From assembly GCA_016196515.1 (NCBI GenBank), contig JACPXN010000097.1, positions 1 to 27,582 of the forward strand: DNA of 27,582 bases, read 5' to 3'. The notes below the pieces were generated by a model. It searched no databases. It saw only the letters and a program-made list of their open reading frames with translations, and had not been told where the DNA came from. Each line of letters begins with the position of its first letter. Within the stretch, counting starts at the first letter, position 1. The stretch is from Candidatus Omnitrophota bacterium (lineage in GTDB: Bacteria; Omnitrophota; Gorgyraeia; Zapsychrales; Fredricksoniimonadaceae). Shown here piece after piece: positions 12,001 to 15,206 of the stretch. Made by a program: the position numbers and the translations under genes.

Positions 12001-12230
12001 GGATCACTGCTAGTGCATATAGAAGCACGCTGCAACTCATTCCTAGGATCATTATAGCAGGTTCGAAAGCCCCGGCAACTATTTGGCTAAAGATCAATGA
12101 GGCCGCGGCAATGTTGCCTAAGTTAAAAAGCACTTTACTAAAGATCAATGAGGCCGCGGCAATGTTGCCTAAGTTAAAAAGCACTTTACTTAGCTCCTTA
12201 CGTTGGATTTCGGGGAATAGTAAATTCTAA
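3..12230 (+). CDS. Giant multidomain membrane-associated protein (5' end outside window)
   Basis: One reading frame runs without a stop from the left edge to TAA at 12228; no in-frame stop precedes 57, so the TTG there is not the true start and the protein exceeds 4,070 residues. Visible in order: an enzyme I-like phosphohistidine domain and TIM barrel (about 1150-2250), hydrophobic segments (2487-2580 and 3045-3165), a dehydrogenase-like region (3480-4250), HEAT-like helices (4650-4980), a long charged helical region with HEIIES near 6249, a C-terminal-type membrane module (8213-8460), a methyltransferase-like domain (9526-10030), a second membrane module (10037-10240), an internal lipobox (Cys codon 11139), HEAT repeats (11250-11640) and a third membrane module (11700-11900). 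Stretches at 8465-8870, 10240-10560 and 11900-12230 are AT-richer, lack recognisable protein features and lie antisense to small minus-strand genes. It may be one giant protein or several ancestral genes joined by loss of stops. Giant proteins are known in Omnitrophota; the function is unknown. Confidence 0.75.
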   Translation, partial: WGRIFAFASPKANQAAEALARIKAQIYRELQGGVPAKGIKAVFEELLALDEEARKIFEKWGRDLILNAIDPAMGLWLVPNIGEHAQVREEQIALLGKFQCPFMIGTETATEGPSTGIFKLVIEPWFAAQKAELEKEGLTDAYRMAVCDILNTALREKPGRWAEGFYRQIYDSSEQFDQMLKTAMEKLTQEPGKEKFKRNVELARKNVAMCRELCGVFEDAMLELLSDYSGLSKELKGLIMREAGAAKYHALHEIANEWLAILQPTKYQQEEPLMAVFMDAKRAYLQTVSAQMNLLEKGDFAHVSLRMLLAEGRQQQVDLLAQRIAPHYREGLFKEQEAAAFFDNIAAVLLGEADSRVKLDIKMEHDGPVVLKLNFVPTPGEFRRLEDLLNSRLEAVINGQGTVTSHYLLCSTKKYPTYIIDASRPDETKGLLPNEEVILMNGKIYLRPGKTRRRESALQVEAAQKFDRAVRVRAPSSRVRVGANQDTPQGIKFAVGENGADFIGLARLENMCDRMVFLTAREFAQKFLAIVDAAKGKPVTLRVVDIPEKTDKVPAPFAFARRQGDLWWKDHPLGRAVTRQIARATQQLLEQRKTAQVKFILPMVNSTEDLDEADGLWSQAIGRAPDRRLGVMVETKGALDDRERLARRAGASSFGTNDWTAALYGIDRLAAESATFYDNIMPRIVWGEAHYARLANEGGVIPSVCGDQAGDKRFWVVRDIFKRRGILIDISVAPALVPLAKTWIDVLERLDPGKVPGLSLVENMVGHIMDSRYEDLGDRANEAFDTALREVVKTVDRALGEELRALDTTPPFVPDHGPSNDGKVRDLGTLVVMTVGLGSLSGFYGLTALAVFVLSAVFMAMGHWRNQETAQQKVEKELRRGLGKIMELFERAHGTSAQNKNADHVLIRKLRAGVIRHNIDNPYRVKKGTAVTILINGDTIIDALPQRLRPRNYPMQKPWAVVFTYFDHPIRRWAHFESMVSLYGRGEPGRERSNQSTGPVDYVADKKATNHLRWFSIAVVAAFLGVVTAHAWAVGVAVLGVGVAMTVILVPLIWALHHKDNQRHIRLLSDGLLETVALAHGMSDASNALVPFDGAFARIVGGIGASRRAILREWARSLTLVDVLGQSYIPYYGMRLDSEDMERVEDTARATARDVNIILPGPVTLGHSVSGGGLPMQEWHLKGLSVYKLFRMLVRLPFVQKNFFQGVVISRETNEPFVGLAIHGLNNRIGMDIVRSLSLDESAAGVELVGIIGRREGYSNRRFQQIYATQGGLPNAVMRQIFKNITNQSSAFLNHVRLPEGVVRKEFVPGGSTDALARAQVIILAGRINSFTEEDALALIVLAPAVNGGRPGAIIIEATPYAASDEARKTLADSGRLLINASTANIGELTAMAMEYQYRLRAEKFKPHHGEYVKTEITGRVIANAYRQMRNLQDIPEDQPRQYLEMVARENINYIQRFDALLDWLFDQTERMDRLSSVLRQEELHRLSLRFERETGTGNDHQEAARRFIGLVRRQTRRVPDQSRDLNYTYLLRQTVFEQISGRWVSPEEIERCVPLLSDKSAQNKMGRVAAVFLIAERIYKDQKERGVVQGLLAEALKDEYYAVNMQAARAMVVHGHEGAPGDLIDALGTQMDSRVREMIMYALIHGNFKINWPEQIYKARERLGTARAGLKDQYKRRRKFKEDPEKTAAVQAEIYEAAQQVANASFFLGSLYRVRARGGVGGAAALAVHFYHQTSRYFRLATGEAGRRALEFNIKIADLWHEIGEERGSWDALIENDRKAVAALLDVFSVAGSSYLIFSGSKPYAQVTAKGLEFIRSQNPRTAFKKLLMIYGFEATAAEDFAYAVTEFLRRKPPTQDGTRDFWMRKETHWAGLRRGVSELMGEFSLSEVGRAVNKHEIWSQNSVWMKLILLTGSYLFVPVELKLNARAPYEGFNEQVAALEALVRKMIVAKKVPDLNKQGLSPEALDFVKWLLKETGVLKAGRRGQWAAFRGKLTKEEKEKLEVFKADAGSRRLLDPRTVASAIDLVVPALPRDMLAPKKVFYIETSGRSPPNATFVNDDIVVFAGPQVKIIPSLLARILIHEIIESYWVQHHPSVRMERRHELARQAEAWQGIAAEGASDIIQMFELRDKRPVTGPLTRRHLPPFIVQQRLKAKDLYAAYFDMLTMFDGIFEHPFEAESRALENYWHSFGWEHLTPLAIQLREIRECQDKVRLLGARYQIWEQSRTTAELFLRKQQLYNRVGLPTAGSMPVQAQDVRAVFEVLQDLPIRDSAQFIVLQGLVDDLLNTSWSGEICDGPAWFFDQLRFAKIPVAAMHDSRRVYVDPRLKTRQRTKDILYYRAAMAGQRLSVLGYPKEACLATQGGIYVHMKERENYEAYKTYVSQQQELDAQVRPKLRLFRQWVWARHVRRHFSRRSRELMIIKDYRRLHQGSVQLIRMSGLLEQITDVRGRLDRTLLVQLTGRASKQNRRDLRSLRQEEEKLHERVLYFLGTGPDRRALIPRFFALIWRKLQDGTDLAATRDRKILTPQQEQILRETFREQEEHVRNFSKPLFIRYINETAVRLLALQWITTDHLAYSLKKRGGKKDIRTMNGFFDDLKIMGADLWAMHYQDRLSRREKMLVHEDLVNARDKQKLYGVLTHEEGAIRRFPHDFNLILQGIVEFGLAGVTGQERIKIKQMGQNGLNRPQKLLLVRLRAWQEDMQRSPGNHRYGLIFVDSQIKSLLKGAGRGVLGMTAENYRDTIPNSLQGGFNVGVMAVVGLIGAALFAFMSLAASTARATGLFAAPVGVQTTAQSMPWMMLLAVVLAGGLMLGARRVAAGTAHNNDRQYYTKKRNGQHEQTCACRTAHNVPLSSVNNIIEVEYNITKEKNPIRNIPFSNVPATTCPKINVTAARFPRLNRALLSSLRWIELNVIEKVSMIKDLLRILTGGVDVVKRSMGNASLTTMTINISIDYGPMAAAEAIATLALDKAQVIGYRKGNQHSIYTVIARAEIPGHQFLSRELFDTDRPGRSGKYDLLFNAQGHLLAIFPVFGFSILRRHKFLDFSPFYVAVPRLDSPGASEKWDAFYKEYLSNQKLIEGYQKRFSIWGNSYVEVVNGPYEYVEINKVTGEWEGRELNVARAQPYFDMKSHSVHRALIPVFPSVYAQTSITSAKDRTYYSSLWADTPAPVGLREGGRVVLVGPGSGPDAWVLALKTKTAIRVFGKNPMEVANVRATARLLGFSVRAEVADNIIDDRGHLRFDPLDYDLIVWNMPNYAPDSGYYVRKKSVGFESIWDGEHGEVLTRFAMGVKHAARRNPAIRAFIWNSGFRQVGEVFGRNGLYTQRYLLDRSNLAVYLIGRRAAQENYRDTIPNSFQGGFNVGVMAVAGVIGAAGVGIITLTLKGMPVQNGWGAVLVVLAAVGLMLGAGGIAARVANGDKKRKQSKNEQKDHIGHRRAHSHLLSLSRIIAQAKNNKKDNSPITNNQTSGRPVTVWPNIMNGYIETVLWRFLTGGVDVVKRSMGNASLTATAINISIFGRFVKWTVAADPARTKNKMTPEELADLNARMEAYIKEHKQEVLLQPPAHAQEKARVIALLSSRKENQADARALADAKVINAPPSLLAVILDSKASRNSNTVFSVLLTIGGINYIVPIADIEASLMYEAVNSRLRAQGAGYDEIWEAYCLLGKDITIALEDHSARHDAFDAMGTQLLVGICSAGLALSAAVLALSGCATAPEKPSAPDSAELQRDFDAASSQAEHFSREKTDDPKVLEDMAGILKRWIGPATVQTRVYALRALALSGDKTKGEVIVKFALNNPEADLRREAVKALGGLGDRSVADDIVKRLSDKDPWVVAEAARVLWDWKHAGVVKLLTDAWEAAQGKEGFWPARSLIEDILRKAAGDSDNSMSGPAKEWLKNHGDTIPNSPRAGSAVGVMAVAGVIGAAGVGITTLTLKGMPVQNGWGAVLVVLAAVGLMLGARRVAVAAAHHNKGPDRSDYSNSQISPSNTVHIIPPSFLSRITASAYRSTLQLIPRIIIAGSKAPATIWLKINEAAAMLPKLKSTLLKINEAAAMLPKLKSTLLSSLRWISGNSKF
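1150..2250 (+). other. PEP-utilising enzyme (enzyme I-like) domain inside the giant protein
   Basis: The segment matches the order of motifs in PTS enzyme I and PEP synthase. A swivelling-domain motif VTSHYLL (His codon 1218) corresponds to the TSH phosphohistidine site. It is followed by VILMNGKIYLRP, the usual strand before the barrel. The TIM barrel then shows FIGLARLEN (cf. IGLxRTE), LRVVDIPEKTDK (cf. RTLDIGGDK), LPMVNSTEDL, GVMVETKGAL (cf. MVEIPAA), SSFGTNDWTAALYGIDR (cf. FSIGTNDLTQY) and VCGDQAGD (cf. VCGEMAGD, with the catalytic Cys). The key Arg, Glu, Asn, Asp and Cys therefore appear retained, so an active PEP-dependent phosphotransfer domain is conceivable. No HPr gene is in the window. 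The assignment rests on motif order, not on an alignment score. Confidence 0.72.
3480..4250 (+). other. Glu/Leu/Phe/Val dehydrogenase-like (Rossmann) region in the giant protein
   Basis: Just after the second pair of membrane helices, the protein reads GLAIHGLNNRIGMDIVRSL, like the dinucleotide-binding GxGxxG start of a Rossmann fold. It continues with DALARAQVIILAGRINSFTE, then IIIEATPYAASDEARKTLAD and SGRLLINASTANIGELT. This order resembles the C-terminal half of amino-acid dehydrogenases (a DVLIPAA-type strand, an EGAN-type strand, then the PDILANAGGVT loop). The match is from memory of the family and is weak. A GAPDH-like Rossmann fold is the alternative. The glycine pattern is degenerate, so catalytic activity is doubtful. 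Confidence 0.4.
8213..8460 (+). repeat. Membrane-module repeat, copy 1
   Basis: This is the first of three copies of a DNA module encoding ENYRDTIPNS, a Gly-rich turn, two hydrophobic segments and LMLGARRVA. Positions 8213-8280 match 10037-10104 with two differences. The middle then diverges (8281-8430) before the shared sequence resumes at GTTAATGCTTGGCGCG. A short polar motif, hydrophobic helix and RR look like a C-terminal membrane anchor or sorting tail, but here the frame does not stop after it. Confidence 0.8.
8433..8549 (-). CDS. Tiny single-helix peptide ending GDSTRAKH, copy 1 (38 aa)
   Basis: This 38-residue peptide has a small Gly/Ser-rich N-terminus, one hydrophobic helix (about residues 9-25) and a basic tail MRGSRGDSTRAKH followed by TAA. 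Its ATG overlaps the stop of the upstream two-helix gene (ATGA), and a GAAAGGGG ribosome-binding site precedes it inside that gene. It is read codon-for-codon antisense to the giant frame, where the same DNA encodes LMLGARRVA. The tail is conserved in three copies, while the helix differs in sequence but stays hydrophobic. The tail conservation could reflect either strand, so the helix and the start signals are the better evidence that this is a gene. Function unknown. Confidence 0.6.
   Translation of the reverse strand: MSGSTGAGLFMLSITFFCVILSIIVMRGSRGDSTRAKH
8546..8761 (-). CDS. Small two-helix membrane protein, copy 1 (71 aa)
   Basis: This 71-residue product has a polar N-terminus containing RKELSKALFNLGN, then two hydrophobic stretches separated by a short VAGTFEKG turn, ending ILLTDERGTL. 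The ATG (8761-8759) is chosen because a perfect AGGAGG (8771-8776) lies 9 nt upstream. A promoter-like pair and a hairpin lie further upstream (8812-8859). The stop TGA overlaps the ATG of the next tiny gene as ATGA (8549-8546), so the two are probably translationally coupled. The whole gene is antisense to the giant plus-strand frame. Related copies sit at 10322 and 11972. Function is unknown; size and topology recall small holin-like or stress membrane proteins, but no family is claimed. Confidence 0.68.
   Translation of the reverse strand: MLTFSMTFNSIQRKELSKALFNLGNLAAVTLIFGQVVAGTFEKGIFLIGFFSFVMLYSTSIILLTDERGTL
8787..8860 (-). promoter_or_regulatory. Promoter-hairpin block of small-gene pair, copy 1
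   Basis: Reading the minus strand: TTGATA (8859-8854), a 17-bp spacer and GTTAAT (8836-8831) form a sigma70-like promoter. A perfect 7-bp hairpin GAAGCAT/ATGCTTC (8830-8812) lies at the predicted 5' end of the transcript. The block is 70/74 identical to 10476-10549 while neighbouring DNA is unrelated. The -35 is 5/6 and the -10 4/6 to consensus. Confidence 0.55.
10037..10240 (+). repeat. Membrane-module repeat, copy 2
   Basis: This is the second copy, encoding ENYRDTIPNS followed by two hydrophobic helices and GLMLGAGG. Positions 10085-10226 are identical to 11741-11882 except for one base (10138 T, C in copy 3). That implies very recent duplication or gene conversion. The flanking coding sequence on both sides is unrelated. 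Confidence 0.85.
10212..10319 (-). CDS. Tiny single-helix peptide ending GDSTRAKH, copy 2 (35 aa)
   Basis: This is a 35-residue peptide: MSPAMPYM, a strongly hydrophobic Phe/Leu/Ile helix, then RNTRGDSTRAKH and TAA. AAGGAGA lies about 6 nt before the ATG, overlapping the stop of the preceding gene. Neither the helix nor the N-terminus resembles those of copies 1 and 3 in sequence, yet the length, helix position and tail are the same. It is codon-aligned antisense to the giant frame and ends inside membrane-module copy 2. Confidence 0.6.
   Translation of the reverse strand: MSPAMPYMIFLFIFGLFALFIAIRNTRGDSTRAKH
10322..10450 (-). CDS. Small hydrophobic membrane protein, copy 2, shortened (42 aa)
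   Basis: The product starts MYPFIILGQTVTGRPDVW and continues through a hydrophobic helix to ILLSERR. It aligns with the second half of the 71-aa copy 1 protein (GQVVAG versus GQTVTG, IILLTDERG versus IILLSERR). The KELSKALFNLGN start and most of helix 1 are missing. The ATG (10450-10448) has AGAGGA 8 nt upstream, in the same place as the AGGAGG of copy 1. The promoter-hairpin block upstream (10501-10548) is shared with copy 1. The stop lies 2 nt before the next ATG. It may be a decaying copy or a functional one-and-a-half-helix variant. Confidence 0.55.
   Translation of the reverse strand: MYPFIILGQTVTGRPDVWLFVMGLLSFLLFFACAIILLSERR
10476..10549 (-). promoter_or_regulatory. Promoter-hairpin block of small-gene pair, copy 2
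   Basis: This is the same arrangement as at 8787: TTGATA (10548-10543), 17-bp spacer, GTTAAT (10525-10520), then hairpin GAAGCAT/ATGCTTC (10519-10501). All four differences from copy 1 fall in the spacer. The promoter hexamers and hairpin are unchanged, which fits a conserved regulatory function on the minus strand. Confidence 0.55.
11700..11900 (+). repeat. Membrane-module repeat, copy 3
   Basis: This third copy follows the HEAT domain. It begins at the GGACACAATACCCAATTC word shared with copies 1 and 2 and is 141/142 identical to copy 2 over 11741-11882. It ends in LMLGARRVA like copy 1. The three copies are each followed on the opposite strand by a small-gene pair. Confidence 0.85.
11868..11975 (-). 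CDS. Tiny single-helix peptide ending GDSTRAKH, copy 3 (35 aa)
   Basis: This 35-residue peptide reads MNGVGWTYLAIAVIATIGTF, then IVMRGSHGDSTRAKH and TAA. A GAAGGGGGA ribosome-binding site lies just upstream, and the ATG overlaps the preceding TGA as ATGA. Its design matches copies 1 and 2: short polar start, one hydrophobic helix, basic conserved tail. Like them it is codon-aligned antisense to the plus frame and converges on a membrane module. A type I toxin-like or regulatory membrane peptide is possible but unproven. Confidence 0.6.
   Translation of the reverse strand: MNGVGWTYLAIAVIATIGTFIVMRGSHGDSTRAKH
11972..12184 (-). CDS. Small membrane protein, copy 3, with duplicated first helix (70 aa)
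   Basis: This GTG-started product has AAGGAG (12194-12199) 9 nt upstream. It contains the 17-residue unit KVLFNLGNIAAASLIFS twice (the first copy lacking its Lys), then QIVAGAFEPAIMIL and a second-helix segment ending ILLRNEGGII. The duplication comes from a perfect 51-bp tandem repeat at 12087-12188 and keeps frame on both strands. The sequence that serves as ribosome-binding site here is coding (KEL) in copy 1. No ATG precedes it in frame, and the promoter block of copies 1 and 2 is absent, replaced by the divergent ATPase promoter region. The TGA overlaps the next ATG as ATGA. Confidence 0.58.
   Translation of the reverse strand: MLFNLGNIAAASLIFSKVLFNLGNIAAASLIFSQIVAGAFEPAIMILGMSCSVLLYALAVILLRNEGGII
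12087..12188. repeat. Perfect 51-bp tandem duplication
   Basis: Units 12087-12137 and 12138-12188 are identical. Fifty-one bases is 17 codons, so the duplication is in frame on the plus strand (KINEAAAMLPKLKSTLL twice) and on the minus strand (KVLFNLGNIAAASLIFS). It doubles the first membrane helix of the minus-strand protein. Perfect identity suggests a recent slippage event or an assembly artefact. Confidence 0.9.
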
Positions 12231-12232
12231 AA

Positions 12233-12269
12233 TTGACATATTTCAGGGTTTATGATAGATTTAATCTAT
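12233..12269 (+). promoter_or_regulatory. Leaderless-type promoter with palindrome for the DUF4143 ATPase gene
   Basis: TTGACA (12233-12238) and TAGATT (12256-12261) are 17 bp apart, and the ATG follows 6 nt after the -10. The transcript would thus begin at or next to the start codon, and no Shine-Dalgarno sequence is present. A palindrome ATAGATT-T-AATCTAT (12255-12269) overlaps the -10 and the first two bases of the ATG and could be an operator. Confidence 0.55.
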
Positions 12270-13398
12270 GAAAATACCACGTTTTTATCATAATTTAACC
12301 TCTTTTTTAAAACCCAATAAAGTCCTGATCATCTACGGCCCGCGGCAGGTGGGCAAAACTACCTTGATCCGTGATTTTCTCACCACCTATACGGGTCGTT
12401 ACAAACTGGATTCTGGTGACAATGTGCGGACACAAGCCGTTTTAGGTTCTCAGGATTTTGACGGGATCAAAGAATATGCCCAGGGGTATTCTTTAATTGT
12501 CATTGATGAGGCCCAAAGGATCCCCAACATCGGACAGGGATTAAAAATTCTGGTGGATCAGGTCCCCGGTATTCAGGTGATCGCGACTGGCTCTTCCTCT
12601 TTTGAGTTGGCTGGACAAGTAGGGGAGCCGCTGACCGGCAGGAAAACTACGTTGACGTTATATCCGGTTGCACAGATGGAACTGCAAAACCTTTATAATC
12701 CTCATGAATTGAAAGATAATCTGGAGCATTGGCTCGTATTTGGAGGATATCCGGAAGTTACCGCCGCAGAAACGAAGAGCGAAAAGATCCGCCTGCTGGA
12801 AGAACTGGCACAGTCTTATTTGTTCAAGGACATTCTGGAGCTGGAGCGGGTCAAAAATTCCAAGGTCCTCATGGATTTGCTGCGCCTTCTGGCCTTTCAG
12901 ATCGGCCAAGAAGTTTCTTTAAACGAACTGGGCCGGCAGGTCGGGACGGACCACAAGACCGTTGCGCGTTATCTGGATCTTTTTGAAAAAACCTTCGTCA
13001 TTTATAATGTACGGGGATTCAGCCGTAACTTGCGCTCCGAGATCGTGAAAAAGAGCAAATATTATTTTTATGACAACGGTATCCGCAATGCCGTTGTTTC
13101 CAATTTCAACGGCCTGCAACTGCGCAATGATACCGGGGCGCTATGGGAGAATTTTTTGTTTATGGAACGTTTGAAGAAAAGGTCTTATCAGGGGATCTAT
13201 GCCAACAACTATTTCTGGCGGACGTGGGAGCGCCAGGAGATCGATCTGATCGAGGAGCGGGAAGGCAAGGTGTTCGCCTTTGAGTTCAAGTGGGAGGCAA
13301 GGAAGATCAAAGCGCCCGGACAATGGACGCAGGCTTATCCCGAGGCGCTGTTCGAAGTCATTGACAGAGAAAATTATCTTGATTTTATTCTTCGTTGA
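12268..13398 (+). CDS. AAA_14/DUF4143-type ATPase
   Basis: This 376-residue protein has the usual length and layout of the AAA_14-DUF4143 family. Walker A is GPRQVGKT (residues 24-31), Walker B VIDEAQ (about 78-83) and a sensor-like ATGSSSFEL follows (107-115). The middle has a winged-helix-like SLNELGRQVGTDHKTVARYL. The C-terminal half has YFYDNGIRNAV, WENF and RQEIDLI...AFEFKW, a PD-(D/E)xK-nuclease-like core. These proteins are common, often numerous in uncultivated bacteria, and their cellular role is poorly defined; links to mobile elements or to toxin-like nucleases have been suggested. It stands alone, divergent from small-gene copy 3. Confidence 0.88.
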   Translation: MKIPRFYHNLTSFLKPNKVLIIYGPRQVGKTTLIRDFLTTYTGRYKLDSGDNVRTQAVLGSQDFDGIKEYAQGYSLIVIDEAQRIPNIGQGLKILVDQVPGIQVIATGSSSFELAGQVGEPLTGRKTTLTLYPVAQMELQNLYNPHELKDNLEHWLVFGGYPEVTAAETKSEKIRLLEELAQSYLFKDILELERVKNSKVLMDLLRLLAFQIGQEVSLNELGRQVGTDHKTVARYLDLFEKTFVIYNVRGFSRNLRSEIVKKSKYYFYDNGIRNAVVSNFNGLQLRNDTGALWENFLFMERLKKRSYQGIYANNYFWRTWERQEIDLIEEREGKVFAFEFKWEARKIKAPGQWTQAYPEALFEVIDRENYLDFILR

Positions 13399-13427
13399 TC
13401 GTCTCAACCTAAGAATGCCCCCTTACC

Positions 13428-13456
13428 TTGACGCTCGCCCATCGGGGTGTTATACT
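13428..13456 (+). promoter_or_regulatory. Promoter of the exported coiled-coil gene
   Basis: TTGACG (13428-13433), 17 bp, TATACT (13451-13456). Only 12 nt separate the -10 from the ATG at 13469 and there is no Shine-Dalgarno sequence, so the mRNA is likely leaderless or nearly so. It lies 30 bp after the ATPase stop. Confidence 0.65.
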
Positions 13457-13468
13457 TTGGCCACAATT

Positions 13469-14917
13469 ATGATCAAATCCATTGCTTTTATCGCGTTATT
13501 GTTTTTTCCCGTTCTGGGCATTGCCCAGGAAATCACGGCCCCGCCGATGGTCGTCGTGCCGCGCATCATGAATTTTTTCAAAGACGTTGGGGCCGCCGTC
13601 ATCACCGGTAAAGAACATAAGAACCGCGCCATCGAATTTTCCATCCAGCAGTTGATCGATGAGAACGCTGATCTCCTTCAAACCGTCCAGGAACAGGCGC
13701 GCACCATTGAAACATTGCGCGGCCGGCTGGCCGATTTTGACGAGCGCGTCTACGATGCCAAAGAACTTTTCGTTGACCTTGAGAAGTATACCCAGTTAAA
13801 AGACACCCTGTTGGGTTATCAGGCCCAGATCGCCCAACGCGACCGTTTGCTGGCCGAGCGTGACGCCCAGATCAGCGCTTTGCGCGGCCATGTCCAAAAG
13901 ACCGGTGAAATTTTCGACCAGGCGGTGGACGCGGCATACGAGGCAAAAAACGCGCTTTTGGACCGGCAATCCCGTCAACTCATGGACCTGAAAGCGGAAT
14001 TGGTCCGGACAAAGGAAGAGTTGCGGTGGGCCCAGGCCGGCCAGCAGGAGTCCATCGACGCTTTCGCGGACGATGTGGCGCGGCTTAAGCAGGAAGCCGC
14101 TTTGCAGGTCGTATCCGGCGAGGAAATGGTCAAGATGAAAGGCGACATGGCGGCGTTGAACTATCAACTGGAAATGAGCCGCCAGGACCTTAAGGCCGAG
14201 GTTGAAGACAAAGCCGGCCAATTAAAAACATTGCAGGAGCGCGTTTCTCTTTATGAGCAATTGGCCGCCCGACATAAGGAAGATATCGCGCTGTTGGAAG
14301 AGAAAGCCGCTTTGACCGACCAGAAAATCCAAAAGGCCGTAACGGATGCCCGGAATGCCGAGAAACAGGAAACAGCCGAACGTTTGGTGGAATTCCAGGG
14401 ACGGTTAAAAGAAACCCTGGATATCAATGAAGACCAGCAGCATAAGATCGCCGTCTATAAAACGCGGGTGAAAGCGCTTGAAAAAGACACCAATGCCAGA
14501 GAGTTGAGCGCTTCCATGATGCAGGCGATCATTGACCAGAAGAACGCTGATTACACCAATACGACGGCGGTGTTAACGGCGAAGATAGCCGGCCTGCAGG
14601 AACGTTTGGCCGTGGCCGAAGCAAAACTGAAGACGAGCGTGGCCCAGGAGGATTTGGACAGGGTCCGGGCCATGCTCAAGTCCTCGCGCGAGGAAATAGT
14701 GTCGCTGGCCAACGCGCTCAAAGACAAAGATGCCAGCGTCGCAAAAATGCGCGCGCAATTGGACTCCAACGCCAAAGAATTTTCCGCCCAATTGGCCCAA
14801 CTGGAACGCCTCAAAGCCCAGATCGATGACGGCCGCAAAAAGATCGAGACCATGGGCAAGCAGATCGCCCGTTTGAAAATGCAACTGGGCGAATCCCGGA
14901 AAAAAGCCGGTCAATAA
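13469..14917 (+). CDS. Exported coiled-coil protein of unknown function
   Basis: The start at 13469 is chosen because it gives a signal peptide (MIKSIAFIALLFFPVLGIAQ) directly after a good promoter; the frame is open further upstream but would need a start inside the ATPase gene. The 482-residue product is, after about residue 60, almost entirely Ala/Lys/Glu/Gln/Leu-rich heptad-like sequence (about residues 65-475). There is no later membrane segment, lipobox or recognised domain. It ends in a basic tail (GESRKKAGQ). It is therefore probably a long periplasmic coiled-coil rod or scaffold. It converges with the toxin-antitoxin operon 10 bp downstream. Coiled coils attract false matches to many families, so no name is given. 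Confidence 0.75.
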   Translation: MIKSIAFIALLFFPVLGIAQEITAPPMVVVPRIMNFFKDVGAAVITGKEHKNRAIEFSIQQLIDENADLLQTVQEQARTIETLRGRLADFDERVYDAKELFVDLEKYTQLKDTLLGYQAQIAQRDRLLAERDAQISALRGHVQKTGEIFDQAVDAAYEAKNALLDRQSRQLMDLKAELVRTKEELRWAQAGQQESIDAFADDVARLKQEAALQVVSGEEMVKMKGDMAALNYQLEMSRQDLKAEVEDKAGQLKTLQERVSLYEQLAARHKEDIALLEEKAALTDQKIQKAVTDARNAEKQETAERLVEFQGRLKETLDINEDQQHKIAVYKTRVKALEKDTNARELSASMMQAIIDQKNADYTNTTAVLTAKIAGLQERLAVAEAKLKTSVAQEDLDRVRAMLKSSREEIVSLANALKDKDASVAKMRAQLDSNAKEFSAQLAQLERLKAQIDDGRKKIETMGKQIARLKMQLGESRKKAGQ

Positions 14918-14927
14918 TTTTCCTCTA

Positions 14928-15200
14928 TCATGATCGGCTTTCCCGCGTAAGCCGTTCCGCGATCCACATGCGGATCAATGTCAAATACCCCAGACCTTTC
15001 TTGGCCGCGGATTCTTTCAAGGAGGCGATCATGTGGTCATCGACGCGGAGGGAGATGAGTCGTTTGCGTGGCTTGCGAAAATGCACATCTTTGACTTCCA
15101 CGAGGTCATCTTCAAATTCAGTTATGGAATGGGTCTTCCAGAACCGGGCCTCTTCATGTTCTGACTTGAATCTTGGAATAGTTTTTCGTTTGGTTTTCAT
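14928..15200 (-). CDS. brnA: BrnA/CopG-type antitoxin
   Basis: This is a 90-residue protein. The N-terminus has IPRFKSEHEEARFWKTHS, typical of this antitoxin group. The C-terminal half carries a ribbon-helix-helix-like part: RKRLISLRVDDHMIASLKES, then AAKKGLGYLTLIRMWIAERL. It follows the toxin gene by 6 bp, and GGGAGA at the end of the toxin gene serves as ribosome-binding site. Antitoxins of this type bind the toxin and repress their own operon. The toxin-first gene order is standard for BrnTA. Confidence 0.85.
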   Translation of the reverse strand: MKTKRKTIPRFKSEHEEARFWKTHSITEFEDDLVEVKDVHFRKPRKRLISLRVDDHMIASLKESAAKKGLGYLTLIRMWIAERLTRESRS

Positions 15201-15206
15201 ATTATA

